Both the position numbers and the translations under genes were made by a program. This document shows, piece after piece, positions 54,275 through 62,798 of a stretch of 64,000 nucleotides of DNA. Position 1 is the stretch's first letter. Each line of letters begins with the position of its first letter. A model generated the notes under the pieces. The model was given only the letters and a program-made list of their open reading frames with translations, ran no database searches and was not told the DNA's origin. Source of the stretch: an uncultured Acidobacteriia bacterium (GTDB taxonomy: Bacteria; Acidobacteriota; Terriglobia; Bryobacterales; Bryobacteraceae); assembly GCA_903828455.1 (NCBI GenBank), contig CAIKMJ010000041.1, forward strand, positions 1 to 64,000, written 5' to 3'.

Positions 54275-56077
54275 ATGCGAATTCAGCGGGCAAAAAACAA
54301 CGTTGCTCTTCTGCTGGCCGCCGCTTCCGTCATTGTCCTCCCCGGCGCTGCTATGGCGCAGGGGACGGCAACGGCGGGAATCGCGATCAACGATCCACTA
54401 ACTATTCAAAAATGCGGCGGTTGCCACCAAAGAGACTCCAGTGGCATGATGAAGCGCCTTTCGTACATACGGACGAGTCCGGAGGTGTGGGATCAGGCGA
54501 TTAAACGGATGATCCGCCTGAATGGATTAAAGCTTACGCCGGCAGAGCTTCACGACATCGTTCGCTATTTGAGCAATAACAACGGTCTCGCTCCGGAAGA
54601 GATGAAACCCGGGTTCTTCGATATCGAGCACCGCACGACCGGTTACCAGGACGACTATGTGCCGAACCCGGCTATCCAGAAGACCTGCAATAACTGCCAC
54701 AGCATCGGGCGCGTACTTTCGCAGCGCCGAACGCGCGACGATTACGAAAAGCTGGTTCAGATGCACATCGGCCTGTTCCCCGGTTCGGCCACGACCTTCC
54801 GCCCACAGCGCGCGAAACCCGTGGCTGATGTAAATTCACCGGCGCATCCCAACGAGACAGCGACGGGCGGGATCTCGATGGAATATCCGCACGCCACCAA
54901 TCCGCCGTCCAACGCGAAAGCGCCCGGCGACATCGCGCTCGATTATCTGGCCAGCGCGCAGCCGCTCATGACCCCCGAGTGGACAGCCTGGCGGGCTGCC
55001 ATGCATCCGCAAAAGCTGGCAGGAACGTGGTTGCTAAGCGGGGAACAGCCCGGCAAAGGAAAAATTTACGGGTCCGTTGTCATCACGCCGGGGACGACGG
55101 ACGACCAGTTCAACACAAGCGTGACTTATAGCTACGTCTTGTCGGGTACGACGGTGAAGGCGGCGGGCAAGAGTATCGTCTACACGGGCTATAGCTGGCG
55201 CGGAAGGGCAAATCCCCCGGCGGATGCTGCATCGCACGCTTTGACATCGACTGCGGTTCCGTCCGGATGGCGCGAGGCGATGATGATTTCCCGCGACGGC
55301 AATACCATGGACGGACGCTGGTTCTGGAGCAGCTTTGGCGAACTGGGCATCGACGTTCATCTGATTCGCGCCGGGGCAGAGCCAACTGTACTTGGTACCG
55401 ATGTATCGTCGCTGCAGTCGCCCTCCAAGGGTACGGTAAAAATCTATGGAGGCAGTCTGCCGGCAAGTCTGAAGCCAGCCGATATCGACCTTGGCGTGGG
55501 CGTTGCCGTAACAAAAGTAATAAGCGTTACGCCGGCGATCGCCACTGTTGAGGTTGAGGTTGCAAAGGGCCTTCCCGTCGGCATGCACGATCTGTCCATC
55601 GGACGTGTTTCGGTGAAAGAAGCACTGGCCGTTTACGACAAGATCGCATACGTTGAAGTTGAGCCGGATGCGCAGATTTCGCGGCTGGGCGGAGTTCGAT
55701 ATCCCAAGGAGTACGCTCAGTTCGAAGCCGTTGCTTATGCAGCAGGACCGGACGGAAAACCGGGCACGGACGACGATGTGTCGCTGGGGCCGGTGCCTGT
55801 TCGCTGGGGTCTGGAAGAATTCGTTTCTACGCCTGATGACGATGACGTCAAATACGTGGGCTCGCTGGACGATTCTGGCCTGTTCACGCCAAACGTGGAA
55901 GGGCCCAACCCGCAGCGTAAGAAGCAAGCGAACAACTTTGGCGTTAATAACTATGGAGACGTCTGGGTCGTAGCAACCTACAAAGCTCCGGACGGCGGCG
56001 AGCTGAAGGCGAAGTCGTATCTGGTTGTCACGGTACCGGATTACACGTTGTACGACCAGCCGGAGGTGGCGCAGTGA
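54275..56077 (+). CDS. qhpA: Quinohemoprotein amine dehydrogenase alpha subunit
   Basis: A 600-aa periplasmic diheme subunit. ATG 54275 is chosen for AAAGGA at 54261-54266 and the signal peptide 1-29; the TTG upstream is rejected. Heme sites are C47-G-G-C50-H51 and C138-N-N-C141-H142. The beta-rich domains follow (GTWLLSGEQPGKGKIYGSVV, MDGRWFWSSFGELGIDVHL, IYGGSLPASLKPADIDLGVGVAV, YVEVEPDAQISRLGGVR, PDGKPGTDDDVSLGPV). In characterised enzymes this subunit takes electrons from the CTQ cofactor in the gamma subunit and passes them to an external acceptor. It ends in a GTGA overlap with qhpD. Confidence 0.95.
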   Translation: MRIQRAKNNVALLLAAASVIVLPGAAMAQGTATAGIAINDPLTIQKCGGCHQRDSSGMMKRLSYIRTSPEVWDQAIKRMIRLNGLKLTPAELHDIVRYLSNNNGLAPEEMKPGFFDIEHRTTGYQDDYVPNPAIQKTCNNCHSIGRVLSQRRTRDDYEKLVQMHIGLFPGSATTFRPQRAKPVADVNSPAHPNETATGGISMEYPHATNPPSNAKAPGDIALDYLASAQPLMTPEWTAWRAAMHPQKLAGTWLLSGEQPGKGKIYGSVVITPGTTDDQFNTSVTYSYVLSGTTVKAAGKSIVYTGYSWRGRANPPADAASHALTSTAVPSGWREAMMISRDGNTMDGRWFWSSFGELGIDVHLIRAGAEPTVLGTDVSSLQSPSKGTVKIYGGSLPASLKPADIDLGVGVAVTKVISVTPAIATVEVEVAKGLPVGMHDLSIGRVSVKEALAVYDKIAYVEVEPDAQISRLGGVRYPKEYAQFEAVAYAAGPDGKPGTDDDVSLGPVPVRWGLEEFVSTPDDDDVKYVGSLDDSGLFTPNVEGPNPQRKKQANNFGVNNYGDVWVVATYKAPDGGELKAKSYLVVTVPDYTLYDQPEVAQ

Positions 56078-57516
56078 CGGCAACCGAGGCGCTTTCCGCC
56101 GCGTATCATCCGGCGGAGCACCATGCGTTTGAATCGGGCGGCCGGCAGTTCCTGTACCTCATCCCGAGCGGAGCAATCTTCGGGCTGGAAGGACTGTCGC
56201 AGGAGATCTACAATCTTCTGCAGAGCTGTCCGCTATCGGGCGAAGAACTTACGATGGAATTGCTTCGCCGCGGGTATTCAGAAGCGCAGATTGAGGCGAC
56301 CCTGGACGATATGGTCGACTTCGATGTGCTCTCGTCGGGTACGCCAAAGAAGACGTTTCCGACTGTGCCGGAGAAGTCGTTCCCGATCCAGCGAATCGTT
56401 CTGAATACCACCAATCAGTGCAATCTTGCCTGCGGTTATTGCTACGAGTACAGCGAAGACAAGATTGCTTCCACCAAAGACAAGCCGAAATTCATGAGCG
56501 ATTCCATCGCTAAGGCTGCGATCGATACGCTTGTGAAGGAATCTGCCGGGCGCAACAGCCTGCACGTTACGTTCTTTGGCGGGGAAACGCTTCTGAACTA
56601 CCCGCTGATGCGCGACAGCGTGGATTATGCGACGAAAGTGGCGAAAGCGGCTGGAAAGACTGTCGACTTCAGTCTGACGACTAATGCCACCTTACTTACC
56701 GAGGAAATTGCTGATTTTCTCGCTGAACACCGCATCGGCGTGACTGTCAGCATCGACGGTGATAAAGAACTGCATGACCGGATGCGCGTCTTTCATAACG
56801 GGAAGGGTAGTTACGACGTCATCGCGCCGAAGATCAAAATGTTACTGGCGCGACACCGAACGAACGCGATCGGGGCACGCGTTACCCTGAGCGAAGGGGT
56901 CAGGCAGGTCCGCCGGATCTATGATCATCTCACGCAGGAATTGGGCTTCGACGGCGTCGGGTTTGCGCCGGTAACGGCGAGTCCTGATCGTTTGTATCAG
57001 ATTGGCGGGCATTCGATGGATAAGGTTCTGCTCGAGTTCGAAGAACTCGCGTGGGAATACCGGGATTACGCCATCAAGGGTGGACGGCATTGTTTCACCA
57101 ACGTCGCCGATACGCTCAAGGAACTGCATCTCGGTATCAGCAAGGCCTATACGTGCGGAGCGGGGCTGGGCCTTCTGGGCGTGGGCACAACGGGCGAATT
57201 TGCGGCGTGTCACCGTTTTGTCGATTCGCCGGTGGCTCAGATGGGAAATGTCACTACGGGCATCGATCGCGAAGCTCGGCATGAGTTTCTCGAAAAGCAT
57301 CACATCGGTGCGCGGACCGACTGCCATAGCTGTTGGGTACGGGGCCTGTGCGCGGGCGGCTGCTATCACGAGTCATACATCAAACACGGCTTGTCAGATG
57401 CCTCAAATCTGACTTCATGTGACCGGATTCGCGGCTGGATTGATTTGTGTTTGCGAATTTACGGGGAAATCGGCGTGAAGAATCCCCGTTTTCTGGAACG
57501 CTTCGACGACAACTAG
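56074..57516 (+). CDS. qhpD: Radical SAM maturase of the QHNDH gamma subunit
   Basis: A 480-aa cytoplasmic enzyme starting at GTG 56074 (overlap GTGA with qhpA). Residues 10-100 form an N-terminal peptide-recognition-like domain. The radical SAM cluster is C116-N-L-A-C120-G-Y-C123, followed by FFGGETLLNY and TTNATLLTEEIADFL. The C-terminal SPASM-type part binds additional clusters through CGAG, CHRF, CHSCWVRGLCAGGC and a final Cys. In the known system QhpD makes the Cys-to-Asp/Glu thioether cross-links in QhpC. It works before export, consistent with the lack of a signal peptide. Confidence 0.95.
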   Translation: MTATEALSAAYHPAEHHAFESGGRQFLYLIPSGAIFGLEGLSQEIYNLLQSCPLSGEELTMELLRRGYSEAQIEATLDDMVDFDVLSSGTPKKTFPTVPEKSFPIQRIVLNTTNQCNLACGYCYEYSEDKIASTKDKPKFMSDSIAKAAIDTLVKESAGRNSLHVTFFGGETLLNYPLMRDSVDYATKVAKAAGKTVDFSLTTNATLLTEEIADFLAEHRIGVTVSIDGDKELHDRMRVFHNGKGSYDVIAPKIKMLLARHRTNAIGARVTLSEGVRQVRRIYDHLTQELGFDGVGFAPVTASPDRLYQIGGHSMDKVLLEFEELAWEYRDYAIKGGRHCFTNVADTLKELHLGISKAYTCGAGLGLLGVGTTGEFAACHRFVDSPVAQMGNVTTGIDREARHEFLEKHHIGARTDCHSCWVRGLCAGGCYHESYIKHGLSDASNLTSCDRIRGWIDLCLRIYGEIGVKNPRFLERFDDN

Positions 57517-57582
57517 TGTTCGGGCCGGCGTCGCCACTACGTCAACGATCAAAAACAGTATTCGACCGGAATGAGGTGCGAG

Positions 57583-57921
57583 ATGAATTCACTACATGCA
57601 TTTAACAGAAAAGCGCGCAAACTGGAGGAGGCCCGCGTTGCCGAAACCGGCGACGTTGAGGCGCTGCAAAAAAACAAGAAACACGGACGCGTGTATTATC
57701 CGCTGGGATGCACGCTTAGCTTCAATCCCGGCTGGGAGGTTGACGTGTCCGGCGGGACAGCCGGCCTCTGTGCGCCGGTAGAGCGGGATCTGTTCGACTG
57801 CTATCTGGGCTGCGCCTGGCCGGCTCAGGTCCCGGATCACGTCAGCAACAATCCGGACTGGACAACCAAGTGCAATTCCGCCGCCAATGACTGGCGCAAC
57901 GTGGACGTCATTTACCCCTAA
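57583..57921 (+). CDS. qhpC: Quinohemoprotein amine dehydrogenase gamma subunit precursor (CTQ-bearing)
   Basis: A 112-aa precursor. ATG 57583 is preferred because GAGGTG precedes it; ATG 57571 is in frame. The first 36 residues are a leader. With Cys43 taken as mature Cys7, the other QHNDH gamma residues fall on the expected positions: Glu52 (Glu16), Cys63 (Cys27), Asp69 (Asp33), Cys73 (Cys37), Cys77 (Cys41), Trp79 (Trp43) and Asp85 (Asp49). Thus the three Cys-Asp/Glu thioether bridges and the Cys-Trp pair forming the cysteine tryptophylquinone cofactor are all possible. One extra Cys97 is present. QhpD would cross-link it and QhpE would remove the leader. Confidence 0.96.
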   Translation: MNSLHAFNRKARKLEEARVAETGDVEALQKNKKHGRVYYPLGCTLSFNPGWEVDVSGGTAGLCAPVERDLFDCYLGCAWPAQVPDHVSNNPDWTTKCNSAANDWRNVDVIYP

Positions 57922-57946
57922 CGAGCATTCGACCAAGGAGCAAGCT

Positions 57947-59089
57947 ATGACGAAGATGATTCTGCGTTACGGGCTTACGGCGGCGCTGTTGATTGCCGCT
58001 CTGTGTGCCGGAGTGGCGAACGCAGCCACGCCCACAAATCTGAAGGGCTTGATGTATGTCGGTACTCTCGATCACAAACTGTTGATCCTCAACGAGCGTA
58101 CGGGAGACATCGTCGGCGAAATTCCGCTCGGCGGAATTCCGCGAACAACTGTACTCTCTGCCGACCAGACGAAGCTGCACATCGTTACTACTTCGATGCT
58201 GGTCGAGACTGTCGATCTGGAGACCCGCAAGGTCATAAGCAGCTTCCCGCTCTCGGATGGCAGGAGTTCGCCCCGCATGGCTCGCGGCGCAGGCGGACGA
58301 TCCTTCTCCGGCCTTGGGGTGGATCCGGCGGGCCGATATCTATATGCCACGATTTCGCTAACCGTAAAAGAAATCGATCAGTACCGGACCGACCCTCCGC
58401 AGTTCGTGTGGATCGATCTGAAAGAGCAGAAGATCGCAAAGGCGATGCCGTTCCCCAAGGGCTACGACGAAGGATTTGGGTTTGCGGCTACATACAAAGT
58501 GTCGCCTGATGGAAAGCTCCTTTATGTGTTTGATGACGACATTGTGGTCTTCGAACTGGCGACGATGAAGCAGGTAGACAAGATTTCGCTCGCCCGGCCC
58601 GAATACCCCGGGGCTTCTCCGTACCGATTAACCGCCAGCGACGATCCCAACGAAGAGCCGGGCAAAGTCACTACCGTCTTCACTGCTGTCGACCCGATTG
58701 TTCATAAGGAGACTCTGGGGCTTGGCACGATAGACCTGAACACGCGGAAGGTGGATTATCGGGCCATCGGCCCGGCGTTTCCGATGAACGGTTTTATTCT
58801 GACGCCCGACCATAAACTTGGCTATTCGCTGATGATCAATCGCACCGGCGCAAACCGCGAATCTGAATGGTGGGTCTGGGACATTGAGGCGGCGAAAGTG
58901 ATCAAAAAAGTGCCGGTGCCACCGCGCATCAGCTTCCGGTTTGGTATGAGCAGCGACGGGAAAATGATCTACCTTTATGGTGCAGGGTCGACGATTGAAT
59001 TCTTTGACGCAGAGACTCTGCAGTCCACAAAACTGCTTTACCTGAATAAAGACACGACGACGAATTTGATTGTACTGGCGGGCAAGTAG
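57947..59089 (+). CDS. qhpB: Quinohemoprotein amine dehydrogenase beta subunit
   Basis: A 380-aa periplasmic seven-bladed propeller subunit. ATG 57947 follows AAGGAG (57935-57940) and begins a signal peptide (to about 26). Blade motifs such as YVGTLDHKLLILNERTGDIV, VSPDGKLLYVFDDDIVVFELATM, VWDIEAAKVIKKVPVP, and IEFFDAETLQSTKLL fit the QhpB propeller that cradles the gamma subunit. It follows qhpC by 25 bases, as in the known qhpADCB order. Confidence 0.92.
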   Translation: MTKMILRYGLTAALLIAALCAGVANAATPTNLKGLMYVGTLDHKLLILNERTGDIVGEIPLGGIPRTTVLSADQTKLHIVTTSMLVETVDLETRKVISSFPLSDGRSSPRMARGAGGRSFSGLGVDPAGRYLYATISLTVKEIDQYRTDPPQFVWIDLKEQKIAKAMPFPKGYDEGFGFAATYKVSPDGKLLYVFDDDIVVFELATMKQVDKISLARPEYPGASPYRLTASDDPNEEPGKVTTVFTAVDPIVHKETLGLGTIDLNTRKVDYRAIGPAFPMNGFILTPDHKLGYSLMINRTGANRESEWWVWDIEAAKVIKKVPVPPRISFRFGMSSDGKMIYLYGAGSTIEFFDAETLQSTKLLYLNKDTTTNLIVLAGK

Positions 59090-59120
59090 GCGGACGCGGT
59101 ACAAACAAAAATGTGAAGCA

Positions 59121-59170
59121 GCGGCCGGTTGCGACCTTTGGGTCGGCGCCGGCCGCGGTTTTGTTTTCTG
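59121..59170 (+). terminator. Terminator or attenuator between qhpB and qhpE
   Basis: GCGGCCGG (59121-59128) pairs with CCGGCCGC (59149-59156), and inside it CGACC (59132-59136) pairs with GGTCG (59141-59145). A T-rich tail, GGTTTTGTTTTCTG, follows to 59170. This is a good intrinsic terminator. qhpE starts 13 bases after it, so its expression would depend on readthrough or a weak separate promoter, giving less protease than structural subunits. Confidence 0.85.
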
Positions 59171-59182
59171 ACGATCCCGCGT

Positions 59183-59929
59183 ATGTTTCCTGAGAGCATC
59201 AGTTCGGTTCGGCCTGTGAGGTCCGGTCGTGGTGTGCGGATCGCCGTAATCGACAGCGGCGTCAATCCGAAGCATCCGCACATCGTGGGCGTGGCCGGCG
59301 GACTGTCGGTGCGGCCGGGCGGCGAGATTGAAGCCGATTCGTATACGGACGTGCTGGGCCACGGCACGGCCGTCATGGCCGCCATTCAGGAGAAGGCTCC
59401 TGAAGCTGAATACTACGCGGTCCAGGTTTTCCACTCTTCCCTGCGGACAACCATAGACTGTTTGTTGAACGCGATCGACTGGGCGATCCGGGAGCGGTTG
59501 GACATTGTCAATCTGAGTTTGGGAACGCTCAACCCCGACCACGCGCCGCGATTTGCGGTTCTGGTGGAAAAGGCCGCGTCGAGCGGAGTCCTGCTGGTGG
59601 CCGCTCGTGACTCAGATGGTCAACTCTGTCTGCCCGGGAGCCTGCCTGGGGTGTTTGGTGTGGGACTCGACTGGGAGATGCCGCGCGATCAGTACAGATG
59701 GGAATGCGTAGATAGTTCTCCGGTGTGGATCACATCCGGCTATCCGCGGTCTTTGCCCGGTGTGCCGCCGCGGCGGAATTTACACGGAATCAGTTTCGCG
59801 GTTGCTAATATGACTGGCTTTATCGCCCGCGCGTGCGAACAGTGCGCCGCTGCGGATGTGCCGCGCAGTGCTGAAAATGTCCAGCGCGCATTGCAGAGAA
59901 ACTCTCTCACTTGGCCGCCGGAACGGTAA
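59183..59929 (+). CDS. qhpE: Subtilisin-like protease of the qhp locus
   Basis: A 248-aa cytoplasmic S8-family protease (no signal peptide). ATG 59183 is preferred; a TTG at 59129 would place the start inside the terminator hairpin. Triad: Asp24 in IAVIDSGVN, His60 in GHGTAVMA, Ser204 in NLHGISFAVANM. The Ser motif GISFA differs from the classical GTSMA but keeps the Ser. In characterised systems QhpE removes the leader of cross-linked QhpC. Its position after qhpB and its small size fit that role. The 3' end overlaps the convergent kelch-like gene by 23 bases. Confidence 0.9.
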   Translation: MFPESISSVRPVRSGRGVRIAVIDSGVNPKHPHIVGVAGGLSVRPGGEIEADSYTDVLGHGTAVMAAIQEKAPEAEYYAVQVFHSSLRTTIDCLLNAIDWAIRERLDIVNLSLGTLNPDHAPRFAVLVEKAASSGVLLVAARDSDGQLCLPGSLPGVFGVGLDWEMPRDQYRWECVDSSPVWITSGYPRSLPGVPPRRNLHGISFAVANMTGFIARACEQCAAADVPRSAENVQRALQRNSLTWPPER

Positions 59930-61385
59930 GGTACACAGGAACGATCAGATCGCTGGTCTTCGTCGGCACATTGCCGGAGTTGTACGCCCGTGAAGTTTCC
60001 AGATAAGGAAATTCGCGCGGGTAAGCCCGAATGCCGCCGTACAGATAACCTACAAACACGCGCTTGCCGCGCAGCGGTCGAAGGTCGAAGATCGGGGCGT
60101 CATCGCGGAATCGCTTCAGCTCCGGTGCCGGAAGAAACACCGCATTCGTTCCGATGTTCGCGGGCAGACGATTCGACTGTACTATCTCGGTTGTCGCCGT
60201 CGGGGAGCGCAGAAGAGTGGTGATCTGATCGGTCCACTGCAACCCATCCAGATAGACCGGCGATGTCTTATTGCCGATGCTCGGCGCCTGACTGAATCGG
60301 CGGCTGTCGGGATTCCACATCCAGCCGCTGATGCCACCGAAAAAAGTGGTCATCATTGTTCTGGTGTCCGGATCAAACAGTAGTAGGGTGGCGCAGGTGT
60401 ATGCGCTCATTTTCTGGTCGAACGCTGAATCCGCCCGGGGTGCTTCCGCGCCGCTGAAGTAGATAGGCTTTGTAAAGGCAAACTGGTCGCTCGTGAACAC
60501 GCCGCCGTAAGCAGCGGCGCCAAGCGTGTGTCCATCGGGCAGAATAATCTGTCCGGCGTTGAAGTCGCGTCTTGCGAAGTCCGGATTCTTATAGGCTTCT
60601 ATCAGACGAACGGCGAGCCGGCCGTCTGGATCGCGCTGAAACTCCAGCTTCCGAATCTCGCCAAGATAGACCTGAGAGACCGTGGCCGATCCTTTTTCGT
60701 CTGTAGCTTCGAATGCGCGGTAAGAGCCGGTGAATACGTGCCCTCCGATGAGGTAGAACTTTCCGTCGTCGAGCTTTAATAACTGGCCGCCCGTTGACTG
60801 GACCAGCGGGCTTTCCGTGTAGCTGATGGAGGCTGAGAAAAGATCTCTGCCCTGCATGAGGCCGCCTACAAGGAGCGGCAGATTGACCGCGGACAAGATC
60901 GGGTACGTGACCCACTCACCGTTTGAGTTCTGTCCGTAGCCTCCGGCAAGATACAACGTGTCGCCATCCTGCACAAAGAGTGTGTTGGTGGAGGCCCACT
61001 GGTCTTTGACCGGGCCTAAAGAGTCAGGCAGGTTCGCAAGAGGAAAGCTGTACGTTCTTGCCGGCCCGGATCCCGTCGGATCCACAACCCAGATTCTGTC
61101 GTTCGCACCCGAACGCAGGAAGTCCGATTCCTCACCGCCGACGCCATGGTAACCAGTTGCCCTGCCGGAAATAAAGATCCACTTGCCGTCCCACTGTGCT
61201 GAGGCAAATGACTGGAGTCGCGGTGCGCCCGGGAACTGAGCGGCAGCATTTCCGCTGGCTTCCACGACGAAGGGTAGATTGCTGTCAGGCGCTGAGGAAG
61301 CCATTTGGCCCGTGGGGTCTGCTGCGAGACAAGCCAACGCAGGGAAGAAGGCGCACAAAAGCGATCGCTTATACAGAAGTCTCAT
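59907..61385 (-). CDS. Secreted kelch-like beta-propeller protein
   Basis: A 492-aa protein. ATG 61385 is chosen since GAGGA is 6 bases before it; an in-frame ATG lies two codons upstream. Signal peptide 1-22. Repeated kelch-type segments can be read: YLAGGYGQNSNGEWVTY, YLIGGHVFTGSYRAFE, and later ARDFNAG-type strands, consistent with a six- or seven-bladed propeller. No catalytic motif. It follows the multicopper oxidase gene by 50 bases in a minus-strand unit. Function unknown. Confidence 0.65.
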   Translation of the reverse strand: MRLLYKRSLLCAFFPALACLAADPTGQMASSAPDSNLPFVVEASGNAAAQFPGAPRLQSFASAQWDGKWIFISGRATGYHGVGGEESDFLRSGANDRIWVVDPTGSGPARTYSFPLANLPDSLGPVKDQWASTNTLFVQDGDTLYLAGGYGQNSNGEWVTYPILSAVNLPLLVGGLMQGRDLFSASISYTESPLVQSTGGQLLKLDDGKFYLIGGHVFTGSYRAFEATDEKGSATVSQVYLGEIRKLEFQRDPDGRLAVRLIEAYKNPDFARRDFNAGQIILPDGHTLGAAAYGGVFTSDQFAFTKPIYFSGAEAPRADSAFDQKMSAYTCATLLLFDPDTRTMMTTFFGGISGWMWNPDSRRFSQAPSIGNKTSPVYLDGLQWTDQITTLLRSPTATTEIVQSNRLPANIGTNAVFLPAPELKRFRDDAPIFDLRPLRGKRVFVGYLYGGIRAYPREFPYLETSRAYNSGNVPTKTSDLIVPVYLTVPAAK

Positions 61386-61435
61386 GTTCATTCCTCATGC
61401 CTGCAGTCGGATTTGCTCCGGTTGCTGCGCCGCCT

Positions 61436-62767
61436 CTAGGTGCGGTACTGCATCACGGCCATGAAGCCGAAATCCATGTGAAATTGCTGGTGGCAGTGGA
61501 AAAGCGACGGCCCGGGTTGATCCGCCCTCAGATCCACTTCAACCCGGCTCATCGCCGGCACCACGACCACGTCTTTGAATACCCCGGAAGTGGGCGTCCC
61601 TGCGTAGTTCGTTAATTCAAATGTGTGCCTGTGCAGATGAACCGGATGGCCCATGTGACTTCTGTTGTCGAATACCAGCCGATTGATTTCACCAGCGCGC
61701 ACATAGAACGGATCGGTCCTGGGATACGACTTGCCATTGATCGCCCATAAGTTGCCATCCGAGCGGGGCTCAATGATCAATGGCACCACCACTTCCGGCT
61801 CAGTTCTGTGCCCGGCATCCGTGCCGAAGGAAAGATAGTTCCACGTATGTTTCGGCGGCGCGAGCCACTTCGGCTTCCCCTGCGCGCCTGAGTATTCAAC
61901 CACGATCCCGGCGCCGCTGTTGCGTTGGTTTTCATCTTCTTCGCCCAACACCCAAATACCGGGGTTCTTCATTTCCACGATCGCGTCGACTCGCTCACCC
62001 GGAGCCAGATCCAGAACCGGAACGCTTTGGGGCGATGCTACCGCGTTACCGTCCAGCGCGATCACGCGGAAAGTGTGCCCGCTCAGCGCGACGCGGTGCT
62101 GCATTGTTGCGCTTGCGTTCAGCACACGGAAAAGAACCTGGTGTGAAGCTTTCACCCGAATTGGCTCGCCCGCGCCCAGCATTTTGCCGTTGATGGTAAA
62201 CGTGCGGTAGTTCACGTCCATATCCATATCGGCGGAGAAGAAACCCTCCCACTCGTGCAGGATGATGGGGACTTCTACGTCGTATCGGCCGGGGTCGCTC
62301 TTCGGTTCAATAATTGCCATGCCGAACTGGCCTGAATAGCCAGCTTTAGTGAGGTTGTGCCCCGCCATTGCGTGTGTGTGATACCAGCGCGTGCCTGTGG
62401 GCCCGGGAGTAAATTCGAAGCGCCGTCTGGAATAACCCATCACCATCGGGGTTCCTTCCTCGTGCGCACCATCGACATCCGGCGGTATGTGGAATCCGTG
62501 CCAGTGGAGCATCTCCGGCTCAACTGTTTCGTTGACAAGGTCGACCGTGACGCGCTTGCCTTCCGTCATCCGCACGAGAGGGCCGGGAACCTGGTCGTTG
62601 TACACCGTGGTCTTGACCATGTGCTTTGGACCAAGTTCGACAGTCATTTCGCGAACGGTGAACGTAAAATCCGCCGCGGTCTGCCCGCTCTCAGCACCCG
62701 CTCTGTTACCCAGCAGCGCCGATGCGGCTATCGCGCCCGAGCAGGAAAGTAGTTCTCTTCTTGTCAT
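61436..62767 (-). CDS. Multicopper oxidase, Tat-exported
   Basis: A 443-aa protein with a Tat signal (TRRELLSCSGAIAASALLG). All copper motifs are present: HWHGFH (His88, His90), WYHTHAMAG, HPVHLHRHTFEL and HCHQQFHMDFGFM, giving type 1, 2 and 3 copper sites. The length fits three cupredoxin domains, as in CueO/laccase-like or FtsP/SpoA-type enzymes. A type 1 Cys is in HCHQQFHMDFGFM. It oxidises small organic or metal substrates with O2. It lies between an alpha/beta hydrolase gene and a kelch gene on the minus strand, convergent with the qhp operon. Confidence 0.92.
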   Translation of the reverse strand: MTRRELLSCSGAIAASALLGNRAGAESGQTAADFTFTVREMTVELGPKHMVKTTVYNDQVPGPLVRMTEGKRVTVDLVNETVEPEMLHWHGFHIPPDVDGAHEEGTPMVMGYSRRRFEFTPGPTGTRWYHTHAMAGHNLTKAGYSGQFGMAIIEPKSDPGRYDVEVPIILHEWEGFFSADMDMDVNYRTFTINGKMLGAGEPIRVKASHQVLFRVLNASATMQHRVALSGHTFRVIALDGNAVASPQSVPVLDLAPGERVDAIVEMKNPGIWVLGEEDENQRNSGAGIVVEYSGAQGKPKWLAPPKHTWNYLSFGTDAGHRTEPEVVVPLIIEPRSDGNLWAINGKSYPRTDPFYVRAGEINRLVFDNRSHMGHPVHLHRHTFELTNYAGTPTSGVFKDVVVVPAMSRVEVDLRADQPGPSLFHCHQQFHMDFGFMAVMQYRT

Positions 62768-62798
62768 GATGGATCGACCGGCCGTTCTGCAATTCGCG

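Noticed and set aside
59129-59182. Earlier TTG start of qhpE
   Set aside because: It lies within the intrinsic terminator hairpin; ATG 59183 gives the normal subtilisin start.
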